Positions 19,406 to 29,901 are shown, numbered from the stretch's first letter. The stretch: DNA of 64,000 bases from Undibacterium_A arcticum (GCF_042660705.1 NZ_JBHSUQ010000001.1), one strand, 5' to 3'. Translations and numbers: made by a program. The notes: generated by a model from the sequence alone, not told the origin.

Positions 19406-21247
19406 TTATAGGCCGCCGGCCAAAACGCGCATACGAACATTCATGGGGGGCACCTCGTCGCGATCGATGAGTACGTCCAGCAGCGTCGGGCCTTGGCGCG
19501 CGCATATGGCAGAGATATCCAGCTTGAGCAGATCTTCTGGCGAACGGATGGTATGGCCTTCGGCGCCCATGGCCCGGGCCATGGCGGCGAAATCGGTGGG
19601 GGGTAGATCGCAGCCGATCTGTTCGGCTTTCGCGAGCCGCTGGCCGTGCTTGACCATTCCCAGGGCCTGGTCGTTGAGGATGACGAAGATGACGGATAGC
19701 TTTTCGGCCACTGCTACCGAGATTTCCTGGCCATTCATCAGAAAGCTGCCGTCGCCGGTAATGCACACCACCGGTAGCTTCGGATTGGCTGCCGCAGTAC
19801 CGATGGCGCCGCCGATGGCCCATCCCATCGGGGCAAAGTTCATGGTGACCCGCAGCCACCCGCCCTCGGTCTTGCGTCGACCGGGCGGGCGCTTAGTCCC
19901 GCCTGCGTGCCGTCTTTCGCTGATGCGTCGGTCTATGTTGGGCTGCAAGTAGTGGATGGCCCAGGTAGTGCTGTCGCCGGTATCGGCCAGGAAGCGGGTG
20001 GTGGGGGGGAATAGCCGACCCAATTCGTACATCAGCCGTTGCGGCAGGATCGGCGTCGCATTGCTCTCGGCCTTGTCGGGGGCGGCCAGCATGTTGTCCG
20101 GTTTCCGGTGGGCGCCATGCTCCTGATGCGCGCTGCGCCGCTGCTGCGCAGGCTCGATATGGCCGCTCTGCCTAGCTTCGTGTAACTGCTGGACGAGTCG
20201 GGTGAAGATCGTCTGGATGCGACCGCGCATGTGAAAACGCGCCATCGGCGTGCGGGTCAGGTGCTCTTCCGATTCGTCGATATGTACCAGCCGTGCATTC
20301 AACAGACTGTCGCTCCAGCCGCCGCTGTTCCATTCACCCATGCCGGTGCCGACGGCAACGATCAAATCCACCGACTTATCCCGCAGCACGGCCTCGGCCG
20401 AGGCATGACCACCGAAGCCGAAAACGCCGCGAAACAGCGGGTGATGCGGGTTGACCAGGCCTTTGCCATCTGGGGTGGTGACCACCATGGCCCCGCTCAT
20501 TTCGGCGAATTGGAGTATGGAACCGATGGCCTCGCCACAACATACGCCTATCAGGAAAACCACATTTTCGGCCTCGGCCAGCATGTGACGCAGCGTTTGA
20601 AGCGCATCGTCGTCCACCAGGGCGGATGGCTTCAGAAGAGAACACAAGTCGTAGGCAGGGGCTGGCAGTGGATTCGGACTGCGGAATACATCCACCGGAA
20701 TGCTCAGGTGCGCCGGCCCCATGGGAGTACGGGTGGCTAGTTGTAATGCGGTAATGAGTTTGTGTTCAAACTGCGCCGGATGGGATACCAGCGAGTTGTA
20801 GCGGGTGCAGTGCTGCAGCATGCCCAGGGTATTGATTCCGGTGCAGGCGGATTCCTGCAGCGGATTCTTGCCGAAAGTAGGCAAGGCCGGCTGACCGGTG
20901 ATGACCAGCATCGGGATATTGTTGTCGTAAGCGCAGGCGACACCGGTGATCAGATTGGTGATGCCGGGGCCGGAGGTGGAGCAGCAGACCCCGATCTTGC
21001 CGGTTTCGCGCGCATAACCGTCGGCCATGAAGGCGGCTCCTGCCTCGTGGCGCGCCAGGATGTGGCGTACACCGCCCCTGCGGCTGCTTCGGGCGATGGC
21101 ATTGAACAGGGGCTCGATGGCACCGCCGGGAATGCCGAACACGTATTCGATCTCCATCTGTTCCAGATAGGCCAGCAGCAGATCCGCTATTTCTATCGGC
21201 TGCTCGGGAGTCCATTCCGGACTGTTTCTTTCTTTCCGTATTGTCAT
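19406..21247 (-). CDS. Thiamine-diphosphate-dependent enzyme, acetolactate-synthase-like
   Basis: The 613-residue product has the three-domain layout of acetohydroxyacid synthase relatives. The N-terminal pyrimidine-binding domain carries YVFGIPGGAIEPLFNAI and the catalytic Glu in ARHEAGAAFMADGYARETGK. A middle domain follows, and the C-terminal diphosphate-binding motif runs from GDGSFLMNGQEISVAV to the NDQALGMV segment. A proline/histidine-rich linker (~370-395) and a basic segment around residue 445 are unusual insertions. It is the first gene of the minus-strand operon. It is unlikely to be the housekeeping IlvB because no small regulatory subunit follows and the partners are an SDR and citrate-synthase-like proteins. 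The start is uncertain: a better ribosome binding site (GAGGCGG) precedes an ATG near 21272 in another frame, so a further indel is possible. Confidence 0.85.
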   Translation of the reverse strand: MTIRKERNSPEWTPEQPIEIADLLLAYLEQMEIEYVFGIPGGAIEPLFNAIARSSRRGGVRHILARHEAGAAFMADGYARETGKIGVCCSTSGPGITNLITGVACAYDNNIPMLVITGQPALPTFGKNPLQESACTGINTLGMLQHCTRYNSLVSHPAQFEHKLITALQLATRTPMGPAHLSIPVDVFRSPNPLPAPAYDLCSLLKPSALVDDDALQTLRHMLAEAENVVFLIGVCCGEAIGSILQFAEMSGAMVVTTPDGKGLVNPHHPLFRGVFGFGGHASAEAVLRDKSVDLIVAVGTGMGEWNSGGWSDSLLNARLVHIDESEEHLTRTPMARFHMRGRIQTIFTRLVQQLHEARQSGHIEPAQQRRSAHQEHGAHRKPDNMLAAPDKAESNATPILPQRLMYELGRLFPPTTRFLADTGDSTTWAIHYLQPNIDRRISERRHAGGTKRPPGRRKTEGGWLRVTMNFAPMGWAIGGAIGTAAANPKLPVVCITGDGSFLMNGQEISVAVAEKLSVIFVILNDQALGMVKHGQRLAKAEQIGCDLPPTDFAAMARAMGAEGHTIRSPEDLLKLDISAICARQGPTLLDVLIDRDEVPPMNVRMRVLAGGL

Positions 21248-21945
21248 GCGCCAGAAAAATTTCAGTAGTCATATCGCCGCCTCTTCGGTAATGGAAAGAT
21301 GGCGTCGATCGATTGGCGAGCATCCGGTTCAGGCATAGTCGGGCCGATCAATAGGCTGATTATTGCTGCTGTGCGATCCTATTGTATCCATCTCTGAAAT
21401 AATTGCCACCTGGATTTAGTCAGCCGGATAATCCTGCAACAGCGTGCCGAAGCCCCTCTAGGGAGTGTGGTTGTTTAAATTTCCACTTTGGCATCGATCC
21501 CGTTTGGATGGGGGGCGTCCATCCCATTGCTTATATAGTTCCATCGATTGCGAAGCACTACACCAGCCCTTGGCACGAGAGCACTTGCGCCACCGCGTTG
21601 TCGGCTGACAGCATTAGCGTTAGGATAAAAGCGGACATCACGCAGCGGATTCCGGATAGGGGCTTGGCTTCTCGCTCATTTGCTAAAACTAATGGGAGTA
21701 TATCGAGTATCTCAGCTTTTTTAGTGCGGAAATGTAATTTTTCTGAGGGAGTATATGCAGGCGTGCAAAACAGACGCCTGGCGCGATTCTGCCGCAGCGA
21801 TGAGCTGCAGATCGGGCCCACGATAGCCAATACCATCGCTCTGCAAAGGGATACTGAAAAACAGCACTGCGTTAGATGGGAAAGTGCCGATAAGAACAGG
21901 AATCTTAGGAATTACAGAAAACCCAGAAGGGGAGGGCGATATGTC
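21248..21945. other. Region with no recognised gene upstream of the minus-strand operon
   Basis: About 700 nt with lower GC than the flanking genes. It should hold the promoter of the ThDP operon (reading left) and of the glutamine-synthetase-like gene (reading right). A 188-codon + strand open frame here shows no family-like sequence. A TGGCAC...TTGC pair near 21571 has the wrong spacing for a sigma-54 promoter. Confidence 0.5.
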
Positions 21946-23237
21946 ATGACGGGACAATTTTTCGTATAACGATATGGGCCTGTGGCTCAACGAGAGGCGA
22001 GTCACCGAAATCGAATGCCTGGTGCCTGACCTGACCGGCGTCGCCCGCGGCAAGATCTTGCCGCGCGCCAAATTCACCGAAGAGCGCGGCATGCGCATCC
22101 CGGAAGCGGTGCTCGGCATGACCGTGACCGGGAATTTCCCGACCGGCGATGCAGCCTACGAGCGCGCCATCTCGGCGATTGACCGCGACATGGTGCTGCG
22201 CGCCGATCCCGGCACGATTACGCTGGTGCCGTGGGCAGTCGACCCGACTGCCCAAGTGATCCACGACTGCTATTTCTCCGACGGCGCGCTGGTCGATTTT
22301 GCGCCGCGTTCGGTGCTGCGGCGGGTGCTCGGGCTGTATGCCGAGCGGGGATGGTCGCCGATCGTCGCTCCGGAACTGGAGTTCTACCTGACTGCGAAAA
22401 ATACCGATCCCGACTTGCCCTTGATACCGCCGATCGGGCGCAGCGGCAGGTCGGAAACCATCCGTCAGGTTTACAGCATCGATGCGGTCAACGAGTTCGA
22501 CCCGCTGTTCGAGGATATCTACGATTATTGCGAATTGATGCAGCTCGACGTCGATACGTTGATTCACGAAGTCGGCGCCGGCCAGATGGAGATCAATTTC
22601 CTGCATGGCGAACCGCTGGGGCTGGCGGATCGGGTGTTTTACTTCAAGCGAACGCTGCGTGAAGCGGCCATGCGGCATGAGATGTATGCGACGTTCATGG
22701 CCAAACCGATGGCGGAGGAACCCGGCTCGGCGATGCATATCCATCAAAGCGTGCTCGATACGAAGACTGGACAGAATATTTTCAGCAACGCCGACGGCAC
22801 AGCCAGCCAGGCGTTCTCGCATTACATCGGGGGCCTGCAGCGCTATATGCCCGCCGCGATGGCGATCGTGGCGCCGTACGTCAATTCGTATCGGCGCATC
22901 GTGCGCCATACCGCGGCACCGATCAATATCCAGTGGGGTATCGACAACCGTACGGTCGGATTTCGGGTGCCGATCACCGGGCCGGAGGACAGACGCATCG
23001 AAAACCGCGTGGTCGGCGCCGACGCCAATGACGGTCGATAGCGCGTACGACCTTGACTATGAGCTGCCGCAGAGTCTGTCGGAAGCCTTGCAGGGATTGC
23101 GTCAGGAAAACAGATTGCGCGCGGTGCTCGGTGAGCGTTTCGTCGACGTCTATGCCGCGATCAAGGATACCGAGTACGACGAGTTCATGAAAGTCATCAG
23201 TCCGTGGGAGCGCGAGCATCTGCTGCTGCATGTCTGA
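21946..23237 (+). pseudogene. Glutamine-synthetase family gene (gamma-glutamylpolyamine-synthetase-like) with an internal deletion
   Basis: The frame from 21974 reads NERRVTEIECLVPDLTGVAR and then the catalytic GS core: PELEFYL, GAGQMEINFLHG (metal ligands), AMHIHQSV and the late VRHTAAPINIQWGIDNRT. Where family members have about 30 residues between GADAN and AYDLDYELP, this sequence keeps only about 13 nt and shifts frame; the C-terminal end is then read in another frame to 23237. An upstream ATG at 21946 with a strong GGGGAGGG site would join if one T of the run at 21957-21961 were removed. The family condenses glutamate with amines such as putrescine. It is either a real pseudogene or a collapsed assembly. 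The missing piece, unlike the other indels here, is not a homopolymer slip. Confidence 0.8.
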
Positions 23238-23450
23238 GTGGAATCGATGGCCGCCCGCCAGCCGTCGTTGCCACGCACCGGCACAGAATCGGATCCTGTC
23301 CGCCAATCCCAGTGCCCATGTCAATCAGCACGCCGAATCGATAGCGCCATCGTCTTGCGACTGGATGCTGCGCATTACCTGCACCCATTCGACTCCGCTT
23401 CAGCGCATCAAGTTGGTGGGGCAGGTCGGAGCGCGGATACGTTCGGCGTC
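23238..23450. other. Intergenic region with no recognised gene
   Basis: Together with 23491-23562 this 325-nt gap between the GS-like gene and tRNA-Leu holds only the tRNA terminator listed separately. The short open frames on both strands show no family features. Confidence 0.4.
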
Positions 23451-23490
23451 CAAAAACAAAAACCCGCATCTCGAATTGAGTCATGCGGGT
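23451..23490 (-). terminator. Intrinsic terminator of tRNA-Leu (minus strand)
   Basis: Read on the minus strand, an 8-bp stem (ACCCGCAT with ATGCGGGT) closes an inner CTC/GAG stem and is followed by the U-rich tract TTTTTGTTTTTG. It begins 73 nt past the tRNA-Leu 3' end. Confidence 0.8.
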
Positions 23491-23562
23491 CAGTTGATTT
23501 CTAGCCGATTACTTCAGATTGCAAATCATGCGCAATAAACCTGCCAGATTTTTGAAAAACTT

Positions 23563-23647
23563 TGGTGCCCACGGAGGGACTCGAACCCCCACACCCAAAG
23601 GCACATGGACCTGAACCATGCGCGTCTACCAATTCCGCCACGTGGGC
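23563..23647 (-). tRNA. tRNA-Leu, anticodon CAG
   Basis: On the minus strand an 85-nt cloverleaf runs from GCCCACG to CGTGGGC plus A73 and an encoded CCA. The anticodon stem CATGG/CCATG holds the loop TTCAGGT, giving anticodon CAG. A long variable arm and GGTTCGAGTCC T-arm are present, as expected for a class II tRNA-Leu. Confidence 0.97.
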
Positions 23648-23894
23648 ACTGCTGTACTTCTGATACTATAAGCACTTTTCAACCGGCCTTAAAACTCGAC
23701 CTTCAGAAGTTTTGAAGCCGTTTGTGTTGCTTATTTGTTTTCGCTAATTGCCGCGAAAGAACAAAATTATAGCGGAAAAATTCTGGAAGTCAAACAACAA
23801 ATTCGTACTCCCCGTAAAAAATTGCTGCGTTAGGAAAACAGGACACTCTCCGTTACACTAAGCCGCATTAATAATAACTCACTTAAACAGCCTT

Positions 23895-26382
23895 TTGAGC
23901 CAATACTCCTACACCATTCCCAGCCGCGAGGATATTCTCGGCATACTGCGCACTGCGACTACCCAGCACAATGCGGACTCCATCGCAGCCGAGCTCGACG
24001 TCAAACCGGAAGAAATGGATGGCCTGATGCGCCGTCTGAACGCGATGGAGCGCGACGGTCAGATCAAGCCCGATAATTCCGGCCGCTATCAGCTTGCGAA
24101 TCTATCCAGCTTCATCCTCGGCCGCGTCAGCAGCCACCGCGATGGTTACGGCTTCCTGATCCCGGACGATGCCGGCGACGATGTATTCCTGCCGGAAAAA
24201 GAGATGCAAAAAGTCCTGCACGGCGATCGCGTGCAGGCGCGTATCATCGGCACCGATCGTCGCGGCCGGCCCGAGGGCACGATCGTCGAGGTTGTCAGCC
24301 GTGCCAACACCCATGTGATTGGCCGTTTGCTCAATGAAAACGGGGTGTGGGTGGTGGCACCGGAAGACCAGCGCATCAGCCAGGACATTCTGCTAGCCGG
24401 GTCGCCCGGCAAGGCCAAGGCCGGCCAGATCGTCAGCGTGCAACTGATTGAGCAGCCGTCGCGCTTCACCCAACCGGTCGGCAAGATCGTCGAGGTGCTG
24501 GGTGAAATAGATGATCCCGGCATGGAGATCGAAATCGCGGTCCGCAAGTTCGGCGTGCCACACGAGTTTTCCGAAGCGGCAAAAAAATTGGCAGCCAAAT
24601 TGCCAGCCGAAGTGCGCGACAGCGACCTGGACGACCGGGTCGACCTGCGCGACGTGCCGCTGGTCACCATCGACGGCGAAGACGCGCGCGACTTCGACGA
24701 TGCAGTATATTGCGAGCCGATCAAGATCGGCCGTGCCGATGGCTTCCGTCTGATCGTCGCGATTGCCGATGTCAGCCATTATGTCAAGCCGAACGATGCG
24801 CTCGATGCCGATGCGCTGGAACGCAGCACTTCGGTCTATTTCCCGCGACGCGTGATCCCGATGCTGCCGGAGAAACTGTCGAACGGACTGTGTTCTCTCA
24901 ACCCCGACGTTGATCGACTGACACTGGTGTGCGATGCAGTGGTCACCGCAAAAGGCGAGGTCAAGGCCTACCAGTTTTATCCGGCCGTGATTCATTCTGC
25001 CGCGCGCCTGACGTATACCGAAGTGGCCGATATTCTCGGTAACACCAAGGGGCCAGAAGCGGCCCGGCGCCCGGGGCTGGTGCCGCATCTGCTGAATCTG
25101 TACGCGTTGTACCGTGCCTTGCATCAAGCGCGGCAACTGCGCGGCGCGATCGACTTTGAGACCACCGAAACCTATATCGTCTGCAACCCCAATGGCAAGA
25201 TTGAAAAAATCCTGCCGCGCACCCGCAATGACGCGCACAAGCTGATCGAGGAATGCATGCTGGCCGCCAATGTCTGTGCGGCCGACCTGCTGCAGCGTCA
25301 CAAGCACCCAGGTACCTACCGGATCCATGCCGCGCCGACCAAGGAAAAGCTGACCCAGGTAAGGACTTTCCTCAAGCAAGTGGCCTTGCATCTGGGTGGC
25401 GGTGACAGTCCGGCGGCGTCCGATTACGCCGAATTGATGAACAAGATCAAGGCGCGTCCGGATGCCGCCTTGCTGCAAACCATGCTGTTGCGTTCGATGC
25501 AGCAGGCGGTCTACAGTCCAGACAATATCGGCCACTTTGGCCTCGCGTATGAGGCTTACGCCCATTTCACCAGCCCGATCCGGCGCTATCCCGACCTGCT
25601 GACGCATCGTGCGATCAAGGCGATTTTGCAAGGCAAGCGCTATGAGCCGAAGGGAATCGACAGCTCCAAACTGAACACCACGATTTCGAACGCCATTCGC
25701 AAACAGCAGCAGAAAGACAAGACCGAGGGCAAGCAGAAGCCGGTGGACAGCTTGACGATCTGGGATGCGTTGGGGGTGCACTGTTCGGCCAACGAGCGTC
25801 GGGCCGATGAGGCCTCGCGCGACGTCGAGGCCTGGCTGAAGTGCTATTTCATCCGCGACAAACTCGGCGAGCAATTTTCCGGCACGATTTCCGGCGTCAC
25901 CAGCTTCGGCATATTTGTGACGTTAGATGAGCTGTTCATCGAAGGACTGGTGCACGTGACCGAATTGGGTGCCGATTACTTCCAGTACGACGACGCGCGC
26001 CACGAACTGCGCGCCGAGCGCACCGGCAAGCGTTATCAACTGACCGACCGGGTCACGGTGCAGGTGAGCCGTGTCGATCTGGAAGCGCGCAAGATCGACT
26101 TGCGATTGGTGACCGAAGACGGCTTGGCGATACCCGGCAAAACCGCAGCGAAGAAAGACGGTCGAGCAGCCGATTCCGGCACCGCGCACAAAGCGCATGA
26201 CAAGGCCAGCGTCAAAGGTGCAAAACAGGACATGAACCGGGCACAGCCAGCCAAGGCGGCCAAGAGCATCAAGGTGAACAAGACCAGATCGGCCGCAAGA
26301 ACGGCAAACGACCAGCACGGTCGGATCTGCCAAGACCGGCGCATCCAAATCCTTTACAAAATCCGGCATGAAGAAACGATAG
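23895..26382 (+). CDS. rnr: Exoribonuclease R, with a frame break near the 3' end
   Basis: RNase R is a processive 3'-5' exonuclease that degrades structured RNA. The start is a TTG at 23895 (SQYSYTIPSREDILGILRTA). Domains in order are a winged-helix region, cold-shock domains (SFILGRVSSHRDGYGFLIPD), the RNB catalytic domain (TIDGEDARDFDDAVY with the metal-binding Asp cluster, near residue 255; AHFTSPIRRYPDLLTHRAIK) and an S1 domain (SGTISGVTSFGIFVTLDELF). The basic tail breaks frame around 26290-26312; one base too many or two too few there, and the tail then reads STVGSAKTGASKSFTKSGMK to a TAG at 26380-26382, 3 nt before rlmB. Restored length is about 828 residues, normal for the family. 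Read without correction, the frame would run 70 nt into rlmB. Confidence 0.95.
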
Positions 26383-26385
26383 AAC

Positions 26386-27126
26386 ATGAAGAGCAAAATG
26401 ATTTTCGGCTTTCACGCGGTGACCGCGCGTCTGCGTCACGACGCGTCGTCGATTGAAGAAATTTATGTCGACGCAGGACGCGTCGACCGTCGCATGCAGG
26501 ATCTGCTGCACGCCGCCAAGGCGGCCAATGTCAGGGTGATTTCGGTGGACGACCAGCGCTTGGATCGCATCGTCGGCACCCGTCGTCATCAAGGCGTGAT
26601 TGCGCTGGCCGGTGAAATATCGCTGGCACGCAATCTGGACGAACTGCTGGACGGTATCGACGGTCCGCCGCTATTGCTGGTACTCGACGGCATCACCGAT
26701 CCGCACAATCTGGGCGCCTGCCTGCGGGTTGCCGACGGTGCCGGCGCGCACGCCGTGATCGTGCCGAAAGACCGCGCAGTTGGCCTGAATGCGACGGCCG
26801 CCAAGGTTGCCAGCGGCGCTGCCGAATCGGTGCCTTACATTACGGTCACCAATCTGGCGCGGACCCTGCGTGAACTGAAGGAGCGCGAGATCCTGCTGAT
26901 CGGTACCACCGATGATGTCGAGACCAGCCTGTACCAGGCCGATTTCACCGGCCCAGCGGCATTGGTGATGGGCTCGGAAGGCGAGGGCATGCGCCGCCTG
27001 ACACGAGAAACCTGCGATGTCCTGATCAGTATCCCGATGTTCGGCGCGGTGGAAAGCCTGAACGTGTCGGTCGCATCCGGCGTCTGCCTGTTCGAGGCAC
27101 GCCGCCAGCGGCTCGTCGCGACCTGA
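26386..27126 (+). CDS. rlmB: 23S rRNA (guanosine-2'-O-)-methyltransferase RlmB
   Basis: RlmB methylates the ribose of G2251 in the peptidyl-transferase region of 23S rRNA. The 246-residue product begins MKSKMIFGFHAVTARLRHDA with the small substrate-binding domain. It continues with the SPOUT-fold motifs: DGITDPHNLGACLRVADGAG, LVMGSEGEGMRRLTRETCD, and the knot-forming SLNVSVASGVCLFEARRQR. It follows rnr by 3 nt, the same order as in many proteobacteria including E. coli. No frame problems. Confidence 0.96.
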   Translation: MKSKMIFGFHAVTARLRHDASSIEEIYVDAGRVDRRMQDLLHAAKAANVRVISVDDQRLDRIVGTRRHQGVIALAGEISLARNLDELLDGIDGPPLLLVLDGITDPHNLGACLRVADGAGAHAVIVPKDRAVGLNATAAKVASGAAESVPYITVTNLARTLRELKEREILLIGTTDDVETSLYQADFTGPAALVMGSEGEGMRRLTRETCDVLISIPMFGAVESLNVSVASGVCLFEARRQRLVAT

Positions 27127-27331
27127 TTCGGCAGATGTCGCCCCGGCGGCTTGCCTGCCGGGTCTGCGCTTGCCGCTGTCACCGCTCGCCACTCCGACTG
27201 ACGCGCCAAGCCAGGCCGGGCGGCAGATTCAATCAGATTCATTGATCCGGATCACACCGCCCTGTTCCACGCAAGCAAAGTTGGCATGAAAACGCTACCA
27301 TTGTGCCTCCCGGCAACCATCTCTTTCTCCC

Positions 27332-28081
27332 ATGTTCCAGCATATTCGCGAAGACATCGCCAACATCATTGAGCGCGATCCGGCCGCCCGTACGGCCTTT
27401 GAAGTGCTGACTTGTTATCCCGGCCTGCATGCGATCGTGATGCATGGTTGGTCCCACTGGTGTTGGACCCATGGCATGAAATGGCTGGGCCGCTTTATCT
27501 CACAACTGGCGCGGCTGTTCACCGCGATCGAGATTCACCCGGGCGCCGTAATCGGCCGACGTGTGTTCATCGATCACGGGTTTGGTGTGGTGATCGGCGA
27601 GACTGCCGAGATTGGCGACGACTGCACCATTTATCAGGGTGTCACACTGGGTGGCACCTCGCTCAACAAGGGCGCCAAACGGCATCCGACCCTGGCGCGC
27701 GGCGTGATTATTGGCGCTGGTGCCAAGGTGTTGGGCGGCTTTACCGTCGGCGAAAACGCCAAGATCGGCTCGAATGCGGTAGTGGTCAAGGAAGTGCCGC
27801 CCGGCGCCACCGCGGTCGGCAATCCGGCCCGCATCGTGCCGAAGGAAGCCCACAATGCACGCGACGATGCCAAGGCACGCATGTTTGCCGCCTATGGCGT
27901 GACGCCGAATGGCGACGATCCGTTGTCGAAGGCACTGCACGGTCTGATCGATCATGCGGCGACCCAGGAGCACCAGATCGAATGCATTACCGCGGCACTG
28001 AAGGGCGCCGGTATCGGCTGCGAAAACCTGCTGCAAACTGACAAATTCGACCCCGATCAGCTCAATAAACTGGTTGGCTGA
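27332..28081 (+). CDS. cysE: Serine O-acetyltransferase
   Basis: CysE acetylates serine with acetyl-CoA, the first step of cysteine synthesis. The 249-residue product has the short N-terminal helical domain (MFQHIREDIANIIERDPAAR) and a left-handed beta-helix of hexapeptide repeats (IEIHPGAVIGRRVFIDHGFG, VVIGETAEIGDDCTIYQGVT, AKIGSNAVVVKEVPPGATAV). The active-site His is in FIDHGFGVVIGE. The N-terminal domain is shorter than in E. coli CysE, like the form found in many betaproteobacteria and Gram-positives. The preceding 205-nt gap shows nothing clear. Confidence 0.95.
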   Translation: MFQHIREDIANIIERDPAARTAFEVLTCYPGLHAIVMHGWSHWCWTHGMKWLGRFISQLARLFTAIEIHPGAVIGRRVFIDHGFGVVIGETAEIGDDCTIYQGVTLGGTSLNKGAKRHPTLARGVIIGAGAKVLGGFTVGENAKIGSNAVVVKEVPPGATAVGNPARIVPKEAHNARDDAKARMFAAYGVTPNGDDPLSKALHGLIDHAATQEHQIECITAALKGAGIGCENLLQTDKFDPDQLNKLVG

Positions 28082-28124
28082 TGGCCGATAAGAATTCGCC
28101 AGAAACCCGACAAGAGTCTGACAA

Positions 28125-28889
28125 ATGAATACAGAATCGAGCACCGCCAGCGTTGATAACGGCAATCCGGGCGATGGAGCAATGCTCGATCCATTCGAAA
28201 TCCGGGTCTTGGCGGTGCTGGCGGAAAAAGAGGTGCTGACGCCCGACAATTACCCGTTGTCGTTGAACGCGCTGGTCAATGGCTGCAACCAATTGTCCAG
28301 CCGCGATCCGGTAATGTCCATGTCGGAGCAAACGGTGCTCGATGTGCTACAGCGGCTGATTGGACAGAAATTCGTGCACCAGGTGAATCAGGCCGGCGCC
28401 CGGGTCGTCAAATACGAACACCGGATGCGTGTCAAGTGGTCGCTGGAACAGCACAAACTGGCGGTCCTGACCATGCTGATGCTGCGCGGCATGCAAACAG
28501 CGGGCGAGCTGCGAACCCGGTGCCAGCGAATCCACGATTTTGCCGACGTGGCACAGGTGGAGGAGGTGCTGGAATTTCTGATCGATAAATTCCCGCCGCT
28601 GGTGGCGCGGCTGGCGCGCGCGCCCGGTACCAAGGAGGCGCGCTATGCGCATTTATTGTCCGGAGAAGAGGCATTGCAGCGGCAGCAAATCGCGGCCGGC
28701 TTCAGTTCCAGCGCGCTTGTTGCGGAACCGCCGGCAAGCGACCGGATCGCGCAACTCGAGCAGGAAGTTACCCGGCTGCGGACCGAGCTTGACAGCCTGA
28801 CGCAACAATTCGAGATATTCAAAAACAGTTTGATTGATGACAGCTTGATAGAAGCAAGCGTTCGTTCGGACGATCCTTGGGCAAAATAA
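28125..28889 (+). CDS. YceH-family (DUF480) protein
   Basis: The 254-residue product matches the YceH/DUF480 family, which folds as two winged-helix domains. The family start LDPFEIRVLAVLAEKEVLTP is at about residue 23, with LTPDNYPLSLNALVNGCNQL and SRDP following. The central region (GQKFVHQV...VVKYEHRM) and the second winged helix (LTMLMLRGMQTAGELRTR) are intact. The last ~40 residues form a predicted coiled coil (QLEQEVTRLRTELDSLTQQF). The role is unknown; E. coli YceH has no settled function. It follows cysE by 43 nt. Confidence 0.9.
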   Translation: MNTESSTASVDNGNPGDGAMLDPFEIRVLAVLAEKEVLTPDNYPLSLNALVNGCNQLSSRDPVMSMSEQTVLDVLQRLIGQKFVHQVNQAGARVVKYEHRMRVKWSLEQHKLAVLTMLMLRGMQTAGELRTRCQRIHDFADVAQVEEVLEFLIDKFPPLVARLARAPGTKEARYAHLLSGEEALQRQQIAAGFSSSALVAEPPASDRIAQLEQEVTRLRTELDSLTQQFEIFKNSLIDDSLIEASVRSDDPWAK

Positions 28890-29011
28890 TACTGGGCGGT
28901 GTATTTTATGCTACCGCAATACAACCAAGGTCTACCGATAGTATTTTTTCCTATACTCCCGCAAAAAGACTATTTTGTCGGGAGGAACACTGGCGTCACT
29001 CACCACGCACT

Positions 29012-29808
29012 TCAGGCCAGTGCGGTCCCGTCCACATCGTGGCGGCTGATCTTTCCGGCATGGTCCAGCGCGATCCAGCCGCCTCGTACCGGCTCATTGT
29101 CACAGTCCCAGTCCGGCAACACATAGCGCGTCCGGTCGCCACCAGCGTGCGGGTAGACATGACGGGCCGGCCGATGCGTGTGACCGTGGATCATGATGGC
29201 GCTGGCGCTGGCATCGAACAACGCCGCGATCGCGTCGCGATTGACGTCCATGATCTCGTACGACTTGCTGCGCTGCTGCTCGCGGCTTTCGCTGCGCATG
29301 CCCTCGATGATGGCCTTGCGCTGTGCCAGTGGCTTTGCCAGAAACTGCTGCTGCCAACCCGGTTGCCGCACCTGCGCCCGAAACGCCATGTATGACAGGT
29401 CGTCGGTGCATTGGGCATCGCCATGTACCAGAATGATTTTTGTCCCGCGATGTCGGCAATGAACGGTTCCGGCAGGCGTGTGGCACCGGTGGCTTGGGAA
29501 AATGTGTCGCTGGTCAGGAAATCGCGATTCCCAGGAATCCAGAACACCGCAACACCGGCCTTGCTGACCCGCTGAATGGCGTCGACGACGTGCTGATTGA
29601 ACGGGGTCGGAATGTCATCGTCGCCGGCCCAATACTCGAACAGGTCACCGAGCAGATAAAGCTGTTGCGTCTTCATTGCATGGCCACCCAAAAACGCGAG
29701 GAAAGCCTCGGCGGTTTTGGGCTGCGACGGTTTCAAATGCAGATCGGAAATAAAAAGCGCAACCGTTTCAGGTTGCGCTGTGCTGGTGGCAGATTGCATC
29801 GTCAGCAT
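29012..29808 (-). CDS. lpxH: UDP-2,3-diacylglucosamine hydrolase LpxH, with a one-base deletion
   Basis: LpxH cleaves UDP-2,3-diacylglucosamine to lipid X in lipid A synthesis. The restored 265-residue protein carries the metallophosphoesterase motifs: SDLHL, GDLFEYWAGDD, PGNRDFL, and GHTHRPARH near the C terminus. Frame is lost at the GGG run (CCC at 29444-29446 on the + strand). One extra G gives IAGTKIILVHGDAQCTDDLS, which contains the conserved HGD and is followed by YMAFRAQVRQPGWQQQFLAK. An internal ATG at about 29799 is an alternative start. It lies 93 nt downstream of ppiB on the same strand, so the two may be cotranscribed. Confidence 0.93.
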
Positions 29809-29901
29809 CGTCCTATGTGCAGGGTTACCGGCGTCGCGGATGGCGCAGCGACGATAGGAGAAGATGAAGAAGATGCAGCGAACAGGCGGACGCGCATTTT
29901 G

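Noticed and set aside
21560..21590. Sigma-54-like TGGCAC...TTGC
   Set aside because: The GG and GC elements are spaced wrongly for a -24/-12 promoter.
21403..21969. A 188-codon + strand open frame upstream of the glutamine-synthetase-like gene
   Set aside because: No ribosome binding site, odd composition and no recognisable family; it more likely is the operon control region.
24393..25874. A 493-codon open frame antisense to rnr
   Set aside because: It mirrors the codon bias of rnr on the other strand and has no family-like sequence; the sense frame is clearly RNase R.
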